Made by a program: the position numbers and the translations under genes. Under the pieces are notes generated by a model. It was given only the letters and a program-made list of their open reading frames with translations, had not been told where the DNA came from and searched no databases. 47,500 bases of DNA from Chrysomallon squamiferum (taxonomy: Eukaryota > Mollusca > Gastropoda > Neomphalida > Peltospiridae). Location: positions 5,958,936 through 6,006,435 of the forward strand of contig CM022674.1 of assembly GCA_012295275.1 (NCBI GenBank), in the 5' to 3' direction. How positions within the stretch are numbered: position 1 is the stretch's first letter; every line of letters begins with the position of its first letter. Positions 28,001 to 36,500 of the stretch are shown here, one piece after another.

Positions 28001-31000
28001 TTCATAGCAACATTATTGTTTAATAATAATAATAATAAATATAAAAATAAGAATTATAATTAGAACAACAGTATAACAACAATAATAACAACACCACCAC
28101 CACCACCACCACCACCAACAACAACAACAATAATAATAATTAAAACATAATAATTATAATAAAAATAATAATTATAATTGGAACAACAGTGTAAAAACAA
28201 CAACAAAACAACAATAATAATAACAATAACAATAACCATAATTATATTATTTATATTATATTTAACAGGTAATTGTTCAGAGGGCTCTGGCAGCCAAAAG
28301 TCTTTCCCATGCACAGGGAGCTACTCTGATGGCAGGATTTCTGAAAATTCTGCCAATGTTTGTGATGGTCATGCCTGGAATGGTGAGCCGGGTTCTCTAT
28401 CCAGGTTAGTGTGATCAAATTCAAATAAAAATTGAGCTGATAGCTTTTATGAATATAAATTTTTATCATTTGGATAGCATGCTAGAGATTACTGAATCAG
28501 GAAGAATAAAACAGGTATATTTTCATAGCATTCAGTTGAGTCAATCTTATTTTTAAAGAGATGGGGAAAGTTTAATATAATTTTATTATCAAAGTCGAGT
28601 AATACTGAAGCTATTTTTCTGGCTTAATGATTAGTTTTTTAGATTAGTTTTGAAATATTTAATGGAAATTATTATATCTTTAATATCTAACACATTTCAG
28701 TTATTATTTTGTTACGCCAGAGTTCTTTCCGTTTGACGACTAATAATAATTAAGAAGTTTTTGTAAATCTTTTAACAGACGAAGTTGCCTGCACCAATCC
28801 TGACTGGTGTTATGAAGTTTGTCAGAGCAGAGCTGGATGCAGCAGCATCGCCTACCCTCGACTTGTTCTTGGCATCATGCCAAATGGTAAGATATAATAT
28901 TTTTAATTAAATATTTAACTTATCAAATATTATTACTTGTTTTCTACTCTTGACTTATTCTTGGAATCATGCCAAATGGTAAGATATGATATTTTAAATT
29001 AAATACTGAACTTATCAAATATTATTACTTGTTATCTACACTTGACTTGTTCTTGGAATCATGCCAAATGGTAAGTTATAATATTTTAAATTAAATATTA
29101 AATTTATAGTCTATAATGACTTGTTGCCTGCTTTTTACTTGTTCAGATGGTAAGTTATAATAAAAGTGAATGAAGTGCAGAACTCAAACACCTTAGAAAC
29201 ATCACTGATTAAAATCTAGATCCTTCTTCAGTTTTCTGCTTGTGCTTCATTTTTGTTTGTTTGTCAAAGAATAACTAACTATGCAGTTAAATTTATTTAC
29301 TTTTATTTATGATGGCTTTATTGGATATGTTTGCATTTCAGGTTTTTATAGCTTCAGTTGCATCACCCATAATATATCTTCTGTTTTTAACCATAACCTT
29401 TAATATCTTATTAATTTATATTTTTATATCTGACCTAGATTTTGTTTCTTTGCTGAATAATACATGCTTATTCTGTTTATTTTTTAATTTTTAATTTTAA
29501 GCCACATTTTGGGGTTTTTAGCAACATTAGGTGATAATTTAATACAGGAAAATGATATTAATTTGTATTTATTTGTTATTATTGAAAAACTAAAAGCAAG
29601 AACAAACTTACTTCTCCACTGATGTTACAGAATGGATGTTTTTTTTTTTTGAGAATGGAACTTACTTCATAAATATTTTGAATGATCAAAATTGGGTAAT
29701 CTAAACTTGTGAATGGATTTGAATTTCATGTACTTGGATTGGAGAGGTTGAAAAGTAATGGACTTTTGGCTTCTCCAATAAGAAAAGTTACTGCAATTTG
29801 ATTATCCAGGAAACATGAAGTAACAATCATTGACAAAGAAGCAAACTGGGAAACGTTTAAAAAGTCATGTGGACTGATATCTTTGCTCATCAGGTTAGTT
29901 GCATGTTAATAAACAAACCTGTTGCTGTCCTGTGTTGAAAATATGTTGAATTTGTTACTTATCATGAAAATAAACACTCACGTAGGTATGGTTTGTTGAC
30001 CAGTAAAAAAAATAAGGTACTTGCTTGTAATTTGTTTGCTCTTGGCTATCACAGTTTTAACTTCATATGAAGTTTATTTATTTATTTATTTATTGATTCA
30101 TTTATTTTTAAAAATATATTAAATATTTCTTAAAAAGTGGTAATCATGGTTTTTGAGAAAATGAATTGAATATATATATTTATAAATATATAAATATAAA
30201 TATAAATTTTTTGGAATGTTCTTGTTTAAATGATGTTCAATTTTTAAAAACAGTTTGATTCATTTATTTATTTTTCCTATAATTAACATTATTTCACACT
30301 TGGATTTTATGTTAAATGATGTTAAACATTCATTGATTTATGTTCATTTGGGATCTTTTTTCTTTCTTTCTGACTTGATAATATTTCAGACATACAAGCA
30401 TGTAACTCTAATTTTTTTATTTTTGCTTCTGTTTATTTTTTTATTTATATTTATGTTTATTTGTTATTTATACTACTTTTCATTTTTTTATTTGTATTGC
30501 TTTTCAGTTTACATGTAGGAAGATTATATGTTTGTATATATATATATATATATATATATATGAGTGTTTTAGGTGTGTATGTGTATGTGTAAAATTCAGT
30601 TTGTTCAGAATAAATAAAACAGACTGTTTTTTTGTCACTAAATTTAAGTTTTTATTTCTTTGACAGGTGCACTTATATGTGTAAAATTGAATTTGTTTAG
30701 AATACATAAAACAGACTATTTTTATGTCACTAAATTTAAGTTTTATTTCTCTGATAGGTGCACCTATATGTGTCAAATTCAGTTTGTCCAGAATGAATAA
30801 AACATACTGTTTGTATGTAAATTTATTTCTTTGACAGGTGTATGTGTTTATGTAAAACTGAGTTTGTTCAGAAGAAATAAAACAGACTATGTTTGTATGA
30901 CTAATTTAAACTTTTATTTCTTTCATAGGTGCACGTGTTTGTGTAAAATTCAGTTTGTCCAGTACAAATAAAACAGACTGTTTGAATGTAAATTGTATTT

Positions 31001-32952
31001 TTGTTCCTCTGTTAGGTGCACGTGGTCTCATGATGGCTGTCATGATAGCTGCTCTAATGAGTGACTTGGATTCTATCTGGAACAGTGCTAGCACTCTCTT
31101 TACTATTGACATCTGGAAACGCTTCAGAAAACATGCTAAAGTCACAGAACTTATGGTTGTTGGAAGGTACTAGATCAAATACCCTACATTTATTAAAAAC
31201 AAATAATAATAATCATTATAAGAATAATTTTAGAATAATTATTAAAATGATAAGGAATTTTTAAAGGTTATTTTGTAATTGTAAAAACATTCAAAGTAAC
31301 TTACAGGAAAATAAATTCTATTAATGTTTTAAATTTTTGTGTACCAAAAAGCTGTTTACAGTTTGTTCACCATTTTTTGTAAAATATTTGCTAAGCATTA
31401 GTACTGATTTATTTAAACTGTAAAAAATAAATCTGATACACATTTTGTAACAGATTTTTTTTTCCTATTACTAAAAACCTGAAACCATAATTCTTTAGTA
31501 ATTAAATATGCTTATAGTTTATGTTCAGTGATATTTCAATTAAAATTTTTTTGAAACTTTTTCTTCACAGATTATTTCTATTTAGCATGAAGACATTATA
31601 ATAAAGCTATATAGATATCAGCAAATATATAGATATTATTTGTTATAATTATTTTTATTATATTTTATTTTTTCACAGGTTGTTTATTCTTGTTATGGTG
31701 GGTCTGTCCATTGCCTGGGTTCCAGTCATCAAGGAAACGCAAGGAGGCCAAGTTTTCATCTACATCAATGAAGTCACCAATTATCTAGCTCCACCATTTG
31801 CTGCAGTTTTTCTTCTAGCAGTATTAGTGCCTTTTGTCAATGAAAAGGTAGGATTAACAGTTAACTGAAAATTCTAACACATTACATTACAATATTTATC
31901 TATTATTTTTTTGGGTGCCACATCACATCGTTTGTTGCATTTATTTACCTATATTTATTTATTTATTTATTATATTTTACACACAAACACACATATATTT
32001 ATTGATTTATTTATATATTTATTTGCTTGCTTACTTTTTTTACATTACATTAAACAAAATCATATTACATTTTGTATTATTTTATAATACTTATATTTCA
32101 GGGTGCATTCTGGTCTTTGGTAATTGGCTTTGTGGTTGGAGTGTCTCGTTTGATACTTGTGTTTGTGTACCAGGGTGAAACATACTGTGGCAAGGAGAAC
32201 ACAATTCCCTACTTCATCAAGAAGTTTCACTACATGTACTTTTCATTCTTCCTCACTGTTCTCACTGCTGCTATAGCTCTTCTCATCAGTTACTACACTG
32301 GAGGTTCAGACGATAAATATGTAAGTGTTTTTTAATTCGTTAATTCTCTTTCTTCTTTAATTGTTTAACACAGCCCAATGCCAGGATTTGTATGCAACTT
32401 GACATGTAATTAACTGTTACAATTAATTAAAATGTGTTGGAAGGTTATTAAACATTTATTTATTTATTTATTTATTTGTTTGTTTGTTTGTTTGTTTGTT
32501 TGTTTGTTTGTTTGTTTGTTTGTTTGTTTGTTTGTTTGTTTATTTGTTTATTTGTTTGTTTGTTTTTTGTCCAGTTGGTGAGAACAACATTCTGGACTCG
32601 TCGTGACAAGCGACAGCTGAAACATGTCCTCGAAGTGGAACTGGAGGAGGAAGAACAGCATGCCCACAATGCCATACAAATGACTGACATTGCCACAGTG
32701 GAGGGGCCAGAGACCAAACTGGATGTTGCCGAAGAGAACAAAATAGCAAACAACCTCGATGACAATGATGTGGAGAAACACATGCTTCAAGAGAATGGCC
32801 ACACTCCAAGAGAGACTAAGAAGAAACGTAACTATGTTTTTGAATACAAATTTGGAATAAACACTAGCAAATACATATAACAGGGTTAAATCACACAAAT
32901 GTGTTTCTTTCTGAATATCCTCCTCAAACAATATAAGATAGTTTTTGATCCA

Positions 32953-32985
<33 letters not shown>

Positions 32986-33585
32986 TTCTGTATGTCTTTC
33001 TATCTTTTTGTTTAACTATATTTGTGTCATTTATTCTGATTGAGTAACAGATGCTCAAAGTTCAGTAATTACATTTAAATTAATTGGAGACAGAGTTATT
33101 TATATTCAATTAAATGCATGAATATTATATTGCTAACAAATGCTACAGTTTACCTAAATCAGATACATACAGTATAAAATAAATCATGAAACTGATATGT
33201 GTCAGAATTAGTATACTTTGAACAAACCACACACTTCAGATTATTTGTATAGTTTAGTTATAAATTATTTATATATTTTTTTTTATCAGATGTAAGCCTT
33301 GCTCGCCGTGTTTTCAATTACATCATGGGCATTGGCAGCCTTGACGAAGAGAACGAACAGACACATCAGATGTCAGCTCATCTTGAAAAAGTGGCCCAAC
33401 TTCATCAAAATAAAGTGGCAGTAATATGCCTGAATGTAGGATTAGCCATTGTACTGCTTATTGGAGCAGTCATGTACATGTTCTGGTCACTGTACAAGTT
33501 TGAATCGGCACCGTTTTATCCCACAGGAGCAACAAATGAGACCCTGTTGCCAGGAGACTTTCCACCTGGTCTGAACGTCCAGTAG
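19221..33585 (+). CDS. SLC5A3: Sodium/myo-inositol cotransporter (SMIT1-like, SLC5 family), 15 coding exons
   Basis: Secondary active symporter predicted to bring myo-inositol into the cell with Na+, at the plasma membrane. Coding exons: 19221-19307, 21937-22008, 22886-22990, 23396-23455, 23930-24034, 24587-24692, 27135-27215, 27470-27684, 28269-28404, 28779-28886, 31016-31166, 31679-31847, 32102-32320, 32575-32827, 33290-33585. All introns are GT-AG and all phases agree, giving 720 residues against 718 in human SMIT1. Rough helices: 13-33, 46-65, 83-104, 126-148, 161-180, 182-205, 257-277, 294-317, 361-385, 405-426, 435-460, 466-490, 508-530 and 665-691. Family residues seen: N62, H67, E86, D188, Y272/W273, K303 and the SDLDS block at 374-378, as in SMIT1 rather than SGLT1 (SSLTS). 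Sequons N227 and N234 lie in the large extracellular loop. An in-frame TAG at 19206 supports the start. Odd points: N439 where the family has Gln, LVPF for FWKR, and an extra C-terminal tail. SMIT2 or another SGLT is less likely because the SMIT1 blocks run the whole length. Family comparisons are from memory. Confidence 0.93.
21455..21720. repeat. MITE-like inverted repeat in intron 1
   Basis: GAGAATAATGTCAAGGTAAA (21557-21576, next base T) is matched in reverse complement at 21695-21715 with one mismatch in 21, around a 117-bp centre. Just upstream, TTTGATCAATATTTGGACTA then AGCCAGTTAATT (from about 21474) recurs in intron 8 at about 27838 as TTTGATTAATATTTGTCCTA then AGCCAGTTCATT, so part of this is a dispersed element. 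Confidence 0.5.
21937..22008 (+). CDS. SLC5A3: SLC5A3-like coding exon 2 (residues 30-53)
   Basis: Encodes [20 protein letters not shown] and four more residues. The [12 protein letters not shown] stretch is the SLC5 signature between the first helix and the helix that starts the transport core. Acceptor TTTTTTCAG, donor CCT|GTAAGT, phase 0 at both ends. Confidence 0.92.
22040..22175 (+). repeat. tRNA-derived SINE fragment in intron 2
   Basis: An A-box-like GTGGTTAGAGCGCTGGGAC and a B-box-like GATCGATTC lie about 35 bp apart in a GC-richer patch, followed by CGGTACCGCCACTGAGTC and then an imperfect (ATG/ATA)n tail to about 22290. This is the layout of a tRNA-headed SINE. It does not fold as an intact tRNA gene. 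No target-site duplication was identified. Confidence 0.55.
22886..22990 (+). CDS. SLC5A3: SLC5A3-like coding exon 3 (residues 54-88)
   Basis: Encodes [20 protein letters not shown] and then GAWELN. This is the broken core helix that lines the substrate and Na2 sites in SLC5 proteins: N62, H67 and E86 match SGLT1 N78, H83 and E102. Acceptor TTCTTCACAG, donor AAT|GTATGT. The next intron (22991-23395) is AT-rich with nothing recognised. Confidence 0.93.
23396..23455 (+). CDS. SLC5A3: SLC5A3-like coding exon 4 (residues 89-108)
   Basis: Short 60-nt exon encoding [20 protein letters not shown], a membrane helix closely matching the SMIT1 sequence. Acceptor TTTGAAG, donor GGG|GTGAGT, phase 0. The next intron (23456-23929) carries a (CATC)n array near 23754-23787. 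Confidence 0.9.
23930..24034 (+). CDS. SLC5A3: SLC5A3-like coding exon 5 (residues 109-143)
   Basis: Encodes [16 protein letters not shown] and then a helix ending YIFTKCS. MPEYLxKRFGG is one of the most conserved SLC5 blocks. Acceptor AATTACAG, donor TCT|GTGAGT, phase 0. The next intron (24035-24586) is AT-rich with nothing recognised. Confidence 0.94.
24587..24692 (+). CDS. SLC5A3: SLC5A3-like coding exon 6 (residues 144-178 plus one base)
   Basis: Encodes [20 protein letters not shown] and the following helix to TIT. The exon ends one base into a Gly codon (phase 1) at CACAG|GTAATT. The following intron 6 (24693-27134) contains (TA)n/(TG)n arrays near 25000-25090 and a decayed integrase element. 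Confidence 0.92.
25265..25610 (+). repeat. Degenerate ~195-bp direct duplication upstream of the integrase remnant
   Basis: AATGTTGTGCAAAAGAGATT followed by AGTAATCAAAACACTTGA occurs at 25361 and again (AAAGAAATT variant) at 25558, 197 bp apart, with weaker similarity before it (AGAGGACTTGT / AGAAGGCTTGT). It may be the non-coding end of the element that follows. Confidence 0.5.
25600..26890 (+). pseudogene. Decayed KRBA2-like integrase-core element in intron 6
   Basis: Translations in shifting frames recall the integrase-derived KRAB-A domain-containing protein 2 (KRBA2-like) family of animal genomes. In order: [15 protein letters not shown] (from about 25686, frame of ATG 25623), [19 protein letters not shown] (about 25876), [15 protein letters not shown]-like DNA near 26105 interrupted by stops, [15 protein letters not shown] (about 26271), [16 protein letters not shown] (about 26330), GLKFVQF (about 26404), [16 protein letters not shown] (about 26498), and a Cys/His-rich tail around 26779-26880 with stops where Cys would fall. 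There are several stops and frame changes and no intact ORF, so it is dead. It lies sense-oriented inside the intron. The family assignment is from memory; a Ginger- or Gypsy-type integrase remnant is the alternative. Confidence 0.7.
27135..27215 (+). CDS. SLC5A3: SLC5A3-like coding exon 7 (residues 179-205)
   Basis: Completes the split Gly and encodes [20 protein letters not shown] to TGA. D188 in IYTDTLQ corresponds to the conserved Asp (SGLT1 D204) linked to cation coupling. Acceptor CTGTTTCAG, donor GCAG|GTAATA, phase 1 at both ends. Confidence 0.92.
27470..27684 (+). CDS. SLC5A3: SLC5A3-like coding exon 8 (residues 206-277)
   Basis: Encodes [18 protein letters not shown], an extracellular loop with two N-glycosylation sequons (NVS, NET) and then [19 protein letters not shown] to TDQ. 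The FILGQTP form is SMIT1-like, while SGLT1 has FIFGMSI. Y272 and W273 match substrate-contact residues in SGLT1. Intron 8 (27685-28268) is largely microsatellite from 28020. Confidence 0.94.
27820..27895 (+). repeat. Second copy of the intron 1 dispersed repeat
   Basis: CATAATTCTGTTTGATTAAT followed by ATTTGTCCTAAGCCAGTTCA matches the stretch at about 21465-21508 with few differences. No partner inverted-repeat arm is evident here. Confidence 0.5.
28020..28250. repeat. Compound trinucleotide array in intron 8
   Basis: (AAT)n, (ACC)n at about 28091-28116, (AAC)n and (AAT)n in succession, ending just before the exon 9 acceptor at 28268. Confidence 0.9.
28269..28404 (+). CDS. SLC5A3: SLC5A3-like coding exon 9 (residues 278-322)
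   Basis: Encodes [17 protein letters not shown] and then [19 protein letters not shown] to VLYP. QVIVQRxLAAK and K303 are family-conserved. Acceptor TTTAACAG, donor CCAG|GTTAGT, phase 1. The next intron (28405-28778) has nothing recognised. Confidence 0.94.
28779..28886 (+). CDS. SLC5A3: SLC5A3-like coding exon 10 (residues 323-358)
   Basis: Encodes [20 protein letters not shown] and then [16 protein letters not shown], the Cys-rich extracellular loop; the order of Cys residues matches SMIT1. Donor AATG|GTAAGA, phase 1. The last ~35 bases of this exon are the start of a 92-bp tandem array that continues into intron 10 and repeats the donor. Confidence 0.94.
28852..29160 (+). repeat. 92-bp tandem array duplicating the 5' splice site of intron 10
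   Basis: Units start at 28852, 28944 and 29036, with a shortened fourth at about 29111. Each carries the exon-end sequence ATGCCAAATG followed by GTAAG (copies at 28887, 28979 and 29071; a further ATGGTAAGT near 29147). Copies 3 and 4 read GTAAGT, nearer to consensus than the genuine GTAAGA. Use of a downstream copy would hit an in-frame TAA at 28895-28897. Confidence 0.85.
30565..31020 (+). repeat. Tandem array duplicating the 3' splice site of intron 10
   Basis: Six related units end in acceptor AG at 30572, 30666, 30757, 30837, 30928 and 31015 (spacings 94, 91, 80, 91 and 87), each preceded by TTATTTCT-type pyrimidine runs and followed by GTGCAC-like exon bases. A shared block with AATAAAACAGACTGT lies in the middle of most units. 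Only the last acceptor joins the conserved coding frame at the expected place. The acceptor at 30928 is also in frame. Confidence 0.85.
31016..31166 (+). CDS. SLC5A3: SLC5A3-like coding exon 11 (residues 359-408)
   Basis: Encodes [20 protein letters not shown] and then [13 protein letters not shown] to VVG. This helix holds the Na2 site in SLC5 proteins. The SDLDS form, with Asp where SGLT1 has S393, is typical of SMIT1. Acceptor GTTAG at 31015; another acceptor 87 nt upstream is in frame. Donor GGAAG|GTACTA, phase 2. The next intron (31167-31678) has nothing recognised. Confidence 0.95.
31679..31847 (+). CDS. SLC5A3: SLC5A3-like coding exon 12 (residues 409-465)
   Basis: Encodes [20 protein letters not shown], then [20 protein letters not shown] and a helix ending VPFVNEK. 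QGGQ is SMIT-like. Position 439 is Asn (codon AAT at 31767) where SGLT1 and SMIT1 have Gln. LVPF (458-461) replaces the usual FWKR. Acceptor TTTTTCACAG, donor AAG|GTAGGA, phase 0. Confidence 0.93.
32102..32320 (+). CDS. SLC5A3: SLC5A3-like coding exon 13 (residues 466-538)
   Basis: Encodes [20 protein letters not shown] and then a loop with [20 protein letters not shown] and a further helix. The loop and the HYMYF block parallel SMIT1 (DIHYMYV). Acceptor ATATTTCAG, donor TAT|GTAAGT, phase 0. Confidence 0.93.
32455..32568. repeat. (TTTA)n/(TTTG)n array abutting the exon 14 acceptor
   Basis: About 28 tetranucleotide units run straight into GTTTTTTGTCCAG at 32562-32574, so the array takes the place of the polypyrimidine tract. 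Confidence 0.95.
32575..32827 (+). CDS. SLC5A3: SLC5A3-like coding exon 14 (residues 539-622), cytoplasmic loop
   Basis: Encodes [20 protein letters not shown], then a highly charged acidic region ending RETKKK. RTTTFW is present in SMIT1 at the same place. This is the long cytoplasmic loop before the last helix. Its acceptor follows a (TTTG)n array directly. The donor is AAAC|GTAACT; reading through it would add only about 17 residues before a TAA at 32878. The next intron (32828-33289) carries a (TCTG)n run near 32955. Confidence 0.9.
33290..33585 (+). CDS. SLC5A3: SLC5A3-like coding exon 15 (residues 623-720), last helix and tail
   Basis: Encodes [17 protein letters not shown], a helix at about 665-691 ([20 protein letters not shown]), and a 29-residue tail with sequon NET, ending LNVQ and TAG. 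Human SMIT1 and SGLT1 stop almost at the end of this helix, so the tail, predicted outside the cell, is extra. Acceptor TTTTTTTTATCAG. Confidence 0.92.
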
Positions 33586-36500
33586 TAAGCATGATAAAAT
33601 CATTATTATAAACTCTTTGTTGCAGTTTGGATGTTCTTCATAGCTGTTGGGTTTTTGATGTGATCGTATTTATGGAAAAAAAAAGAAAAAAAAAGTTTTA
33701 TTGCTTAGATTATTAGAATTTTCTAAATGCTATAAATTGTCATTATGTTATCTGCAGTTTGTTTATTTATTCATATTTTTAACAGCTTTTTTTTTTTCTA
33801 TTTAGATACAGATTGTTAATTTGCAATTTAGACTATTTTAATTTTTTTTTTGTTTTGCTCCTTTTTTTTTTTAAATGATGACTTAAAAAACAAATTAAAA
33901 AAAAACAAATTGTTTCATTGTTTAGAATCATACAGTTTAGTAAATACTGTATACAAATTTATTATCCTGCCAGAAGTATAGAAAAAATATTTTAATGTAA
34001 AATTTAAGTTATTTTTTTTTTTTTCATTAGACTGATTGTTATAGGTTTAAAATTACTAGCATTTATAGAAAGAACTCTTGTTGCTTGCCACACTGTATGT
34101 GTCTGTACTGTGAATAGAGCTCATTTTTAGTCACTGGATATAAATATATTATTTGAAGTATTTATTGTGTTTGTATCACCTGCTGTTAATATATAACTGC
34201 TGTGTCTCACTTAGTAGCTTGTAAAAATTTTTACATTAGATGTTTGTAATGTTGCTATGATTGCTATATGCTTAGTGATATGTAATTAAGTTTATACATT
34301 TTAAACATTTATTTATTTTATTGAAAAACCCTGTTATGTTTTTTAATACATTGCTGTTGCGTATTATCATTTGAAAGCATATCAGAATATAATGTGATTA
34401 TTATTATTAATATTTTTTAAAAATATATCAGTGTTACATTAGTATTATTGCATTCTGATGAAAGTCAGGTTAATGAAATTAAAAATAAAGCTGTAAATCA
34501 CAGTACAGGGTTTCAGCATTTGTAGGTTTTACAGTCTTGATTAATACTACATTCTACATGAACAAATGTTGTTTTAGTTTAAAAAAAAAAAAAAAAAAAT
34601 GTAAATAAGAAAGTACACATAATAATGAAATGAAAGAAAGCAAAAATGCTATCAGAATAAAAGGAAATAAAGCATTTAAGAAATTGTCCTATCTAAAAAA
34701 AAAACATGTTTTTTTTCTACTTACATACATGGAAATATTTAATAAAAAGGCAAAGTTTTAACCTAGATAAAAGTTGACATATTTTGTAAGCATATTTAAT
34801 TATTGATTAATTATTTATTAATGTTTATCCTTTTTTAACTATTAAAATTAATGTGTGCTTTGTTAAAATTCTCTGTGTACTTAAATAAATCCTGAAGCAT
34901 TTTTTTATTCTATGTAAGTTACTGCAGTATCAGTAGGCATTGCTGTTAATATTGCCATGTAATTTTTATATTTTGGTCCCTGTTCAGTTTTGACAAATGA
35001 CAGTTCAGAATTGAAAACATACTTATTCCATGGTATGTGTTCTTTTTGTTGTTATTTTCTAACTTGCAAGGGCTTTTTGTCACTTATAAAATATTATTTT
35101 CCAAGCTGTAATATGGATATAAAAAGGCTCTTTCATCTTTTAATTTTTAATATTAACATAACACAATCCATTTGAAGAAATATGAATTGATTAAATTCAT
35201 TATTTATTATAAATAAAGCAAAAATATGAAAAAGCAAATATTGCTAAATGAACTTAAGAAAATAATGAAAACGAACAAAAGCTGATTTATGTATTTTATT
35301 TGGTATTTTTAACAAAAACTACTATGCATTTTTGATCTATAATTTATTTTCATTAATTATTTTGTATACCTTTATGAATCAAATGTGGGAGGGATATATA
35401 TAGTGTTTACATGTTGAATTTTTTTAATGTTTTTTTTTTTTTTTTTTTTTTACAGTGGAAATCTTTATAATATTGTTTATTTAGTGTTTTTAAAACACAT
35501 GTAGATACTGTATTTTTCAGTCATGCTACCTGTTGTTAGTTAGATTTTCCACTTTAAATGTTAAAACAATGTTTTCTTGTGTTTGCATATGTTAAGTCTG
35601 TGTATGTTTGTGTGTGCGAGAGAGAGTGTGTATGCATGCATGTGTATAAAAAGTGTTTGTGAGTATGTTACAAAATATGAGTGATGTCTGTTAGGAATGA
35701 CAAAAGCCAGTAAAAAATAAATTATAAGCAGCTGTTAATCATTATTATGTCAAAAAAACTCAGTTAAATAAATAGTGTTTTTTTCTTTTTTATTGTCAAT
35801 ATAAACATCAGTTTAGCAAACAATACATTGGCCAGAAATCTTTGCTTAACTATTGTTTATGTCATAAAGACATGAGTATTATTTATTTGAAGTCGAGGTA
35901 ACAGACACTAACAATCTGATAAAATATTGTTAATGACATCCCTATGTATGCATGTGTGCATGTGTGTTTGTGTGTGTGTGTGTGCATGTGCACATGTATC
36001 ATCATATTTAATTGTTATATATTTTTCTTATTGATTTTCATTATATATAAATCTATTGTGTTTAGTTATATTTTTCCCCACTAATTACCATTACTTTATT
36101 ATCTTTTGCTACTCTCTTTGCCTTGCCATGTCTATGGCCTTTTTCTCATTCCATTTTTATTTTTATCACATTATTGTCTTGAATTTTTAAACCACATAAT
36201 TAACTGTTTAATGAATGTTAAGCAAGTAAACAAGATCAGACAAACAATAGTTTCAAATTATTTCATGTCAAATTTTGTATTTTTTGTGTGGGAAACTCAA
36301 AATTGAAACATCTATATATTTTATATGTTTGCATTTGGTAACCTAATTTCTGAAAGAAGAATATCATTAATTTTTCACACATTATTGAAAAGGAAAAGGA
36401 AAAGAAAAATAATTTCTGTCATCTTAGAGTGTATCTCTGGTAACGTGAACAAATGACATAAACATGTTTCATATGTTTCTGGGTGATTGTTTTATTTCTT

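Noticed and set aside
28852-29160. CRISPR-like array or duplicated exon
   Set aside because: Units are contiguous without unique spacers, the genome is eukaryotic, and the later copies carry an immediate in-frame stop, so they are not extra coding exons.
27216-32574. Introns 7, 12 and 13 are each exactly 254 bp
   Set aside because: Their sequences are unrelated and the equal lengths look like coincidence.
32476-32880. 134-codon open frame starting in the (TTTG)n array
   Set aside because: The first half is repeat-encoded; only the part from 32575 is real exon 14, as shown by the acceptor and the SMIT1-like RTTFW block.
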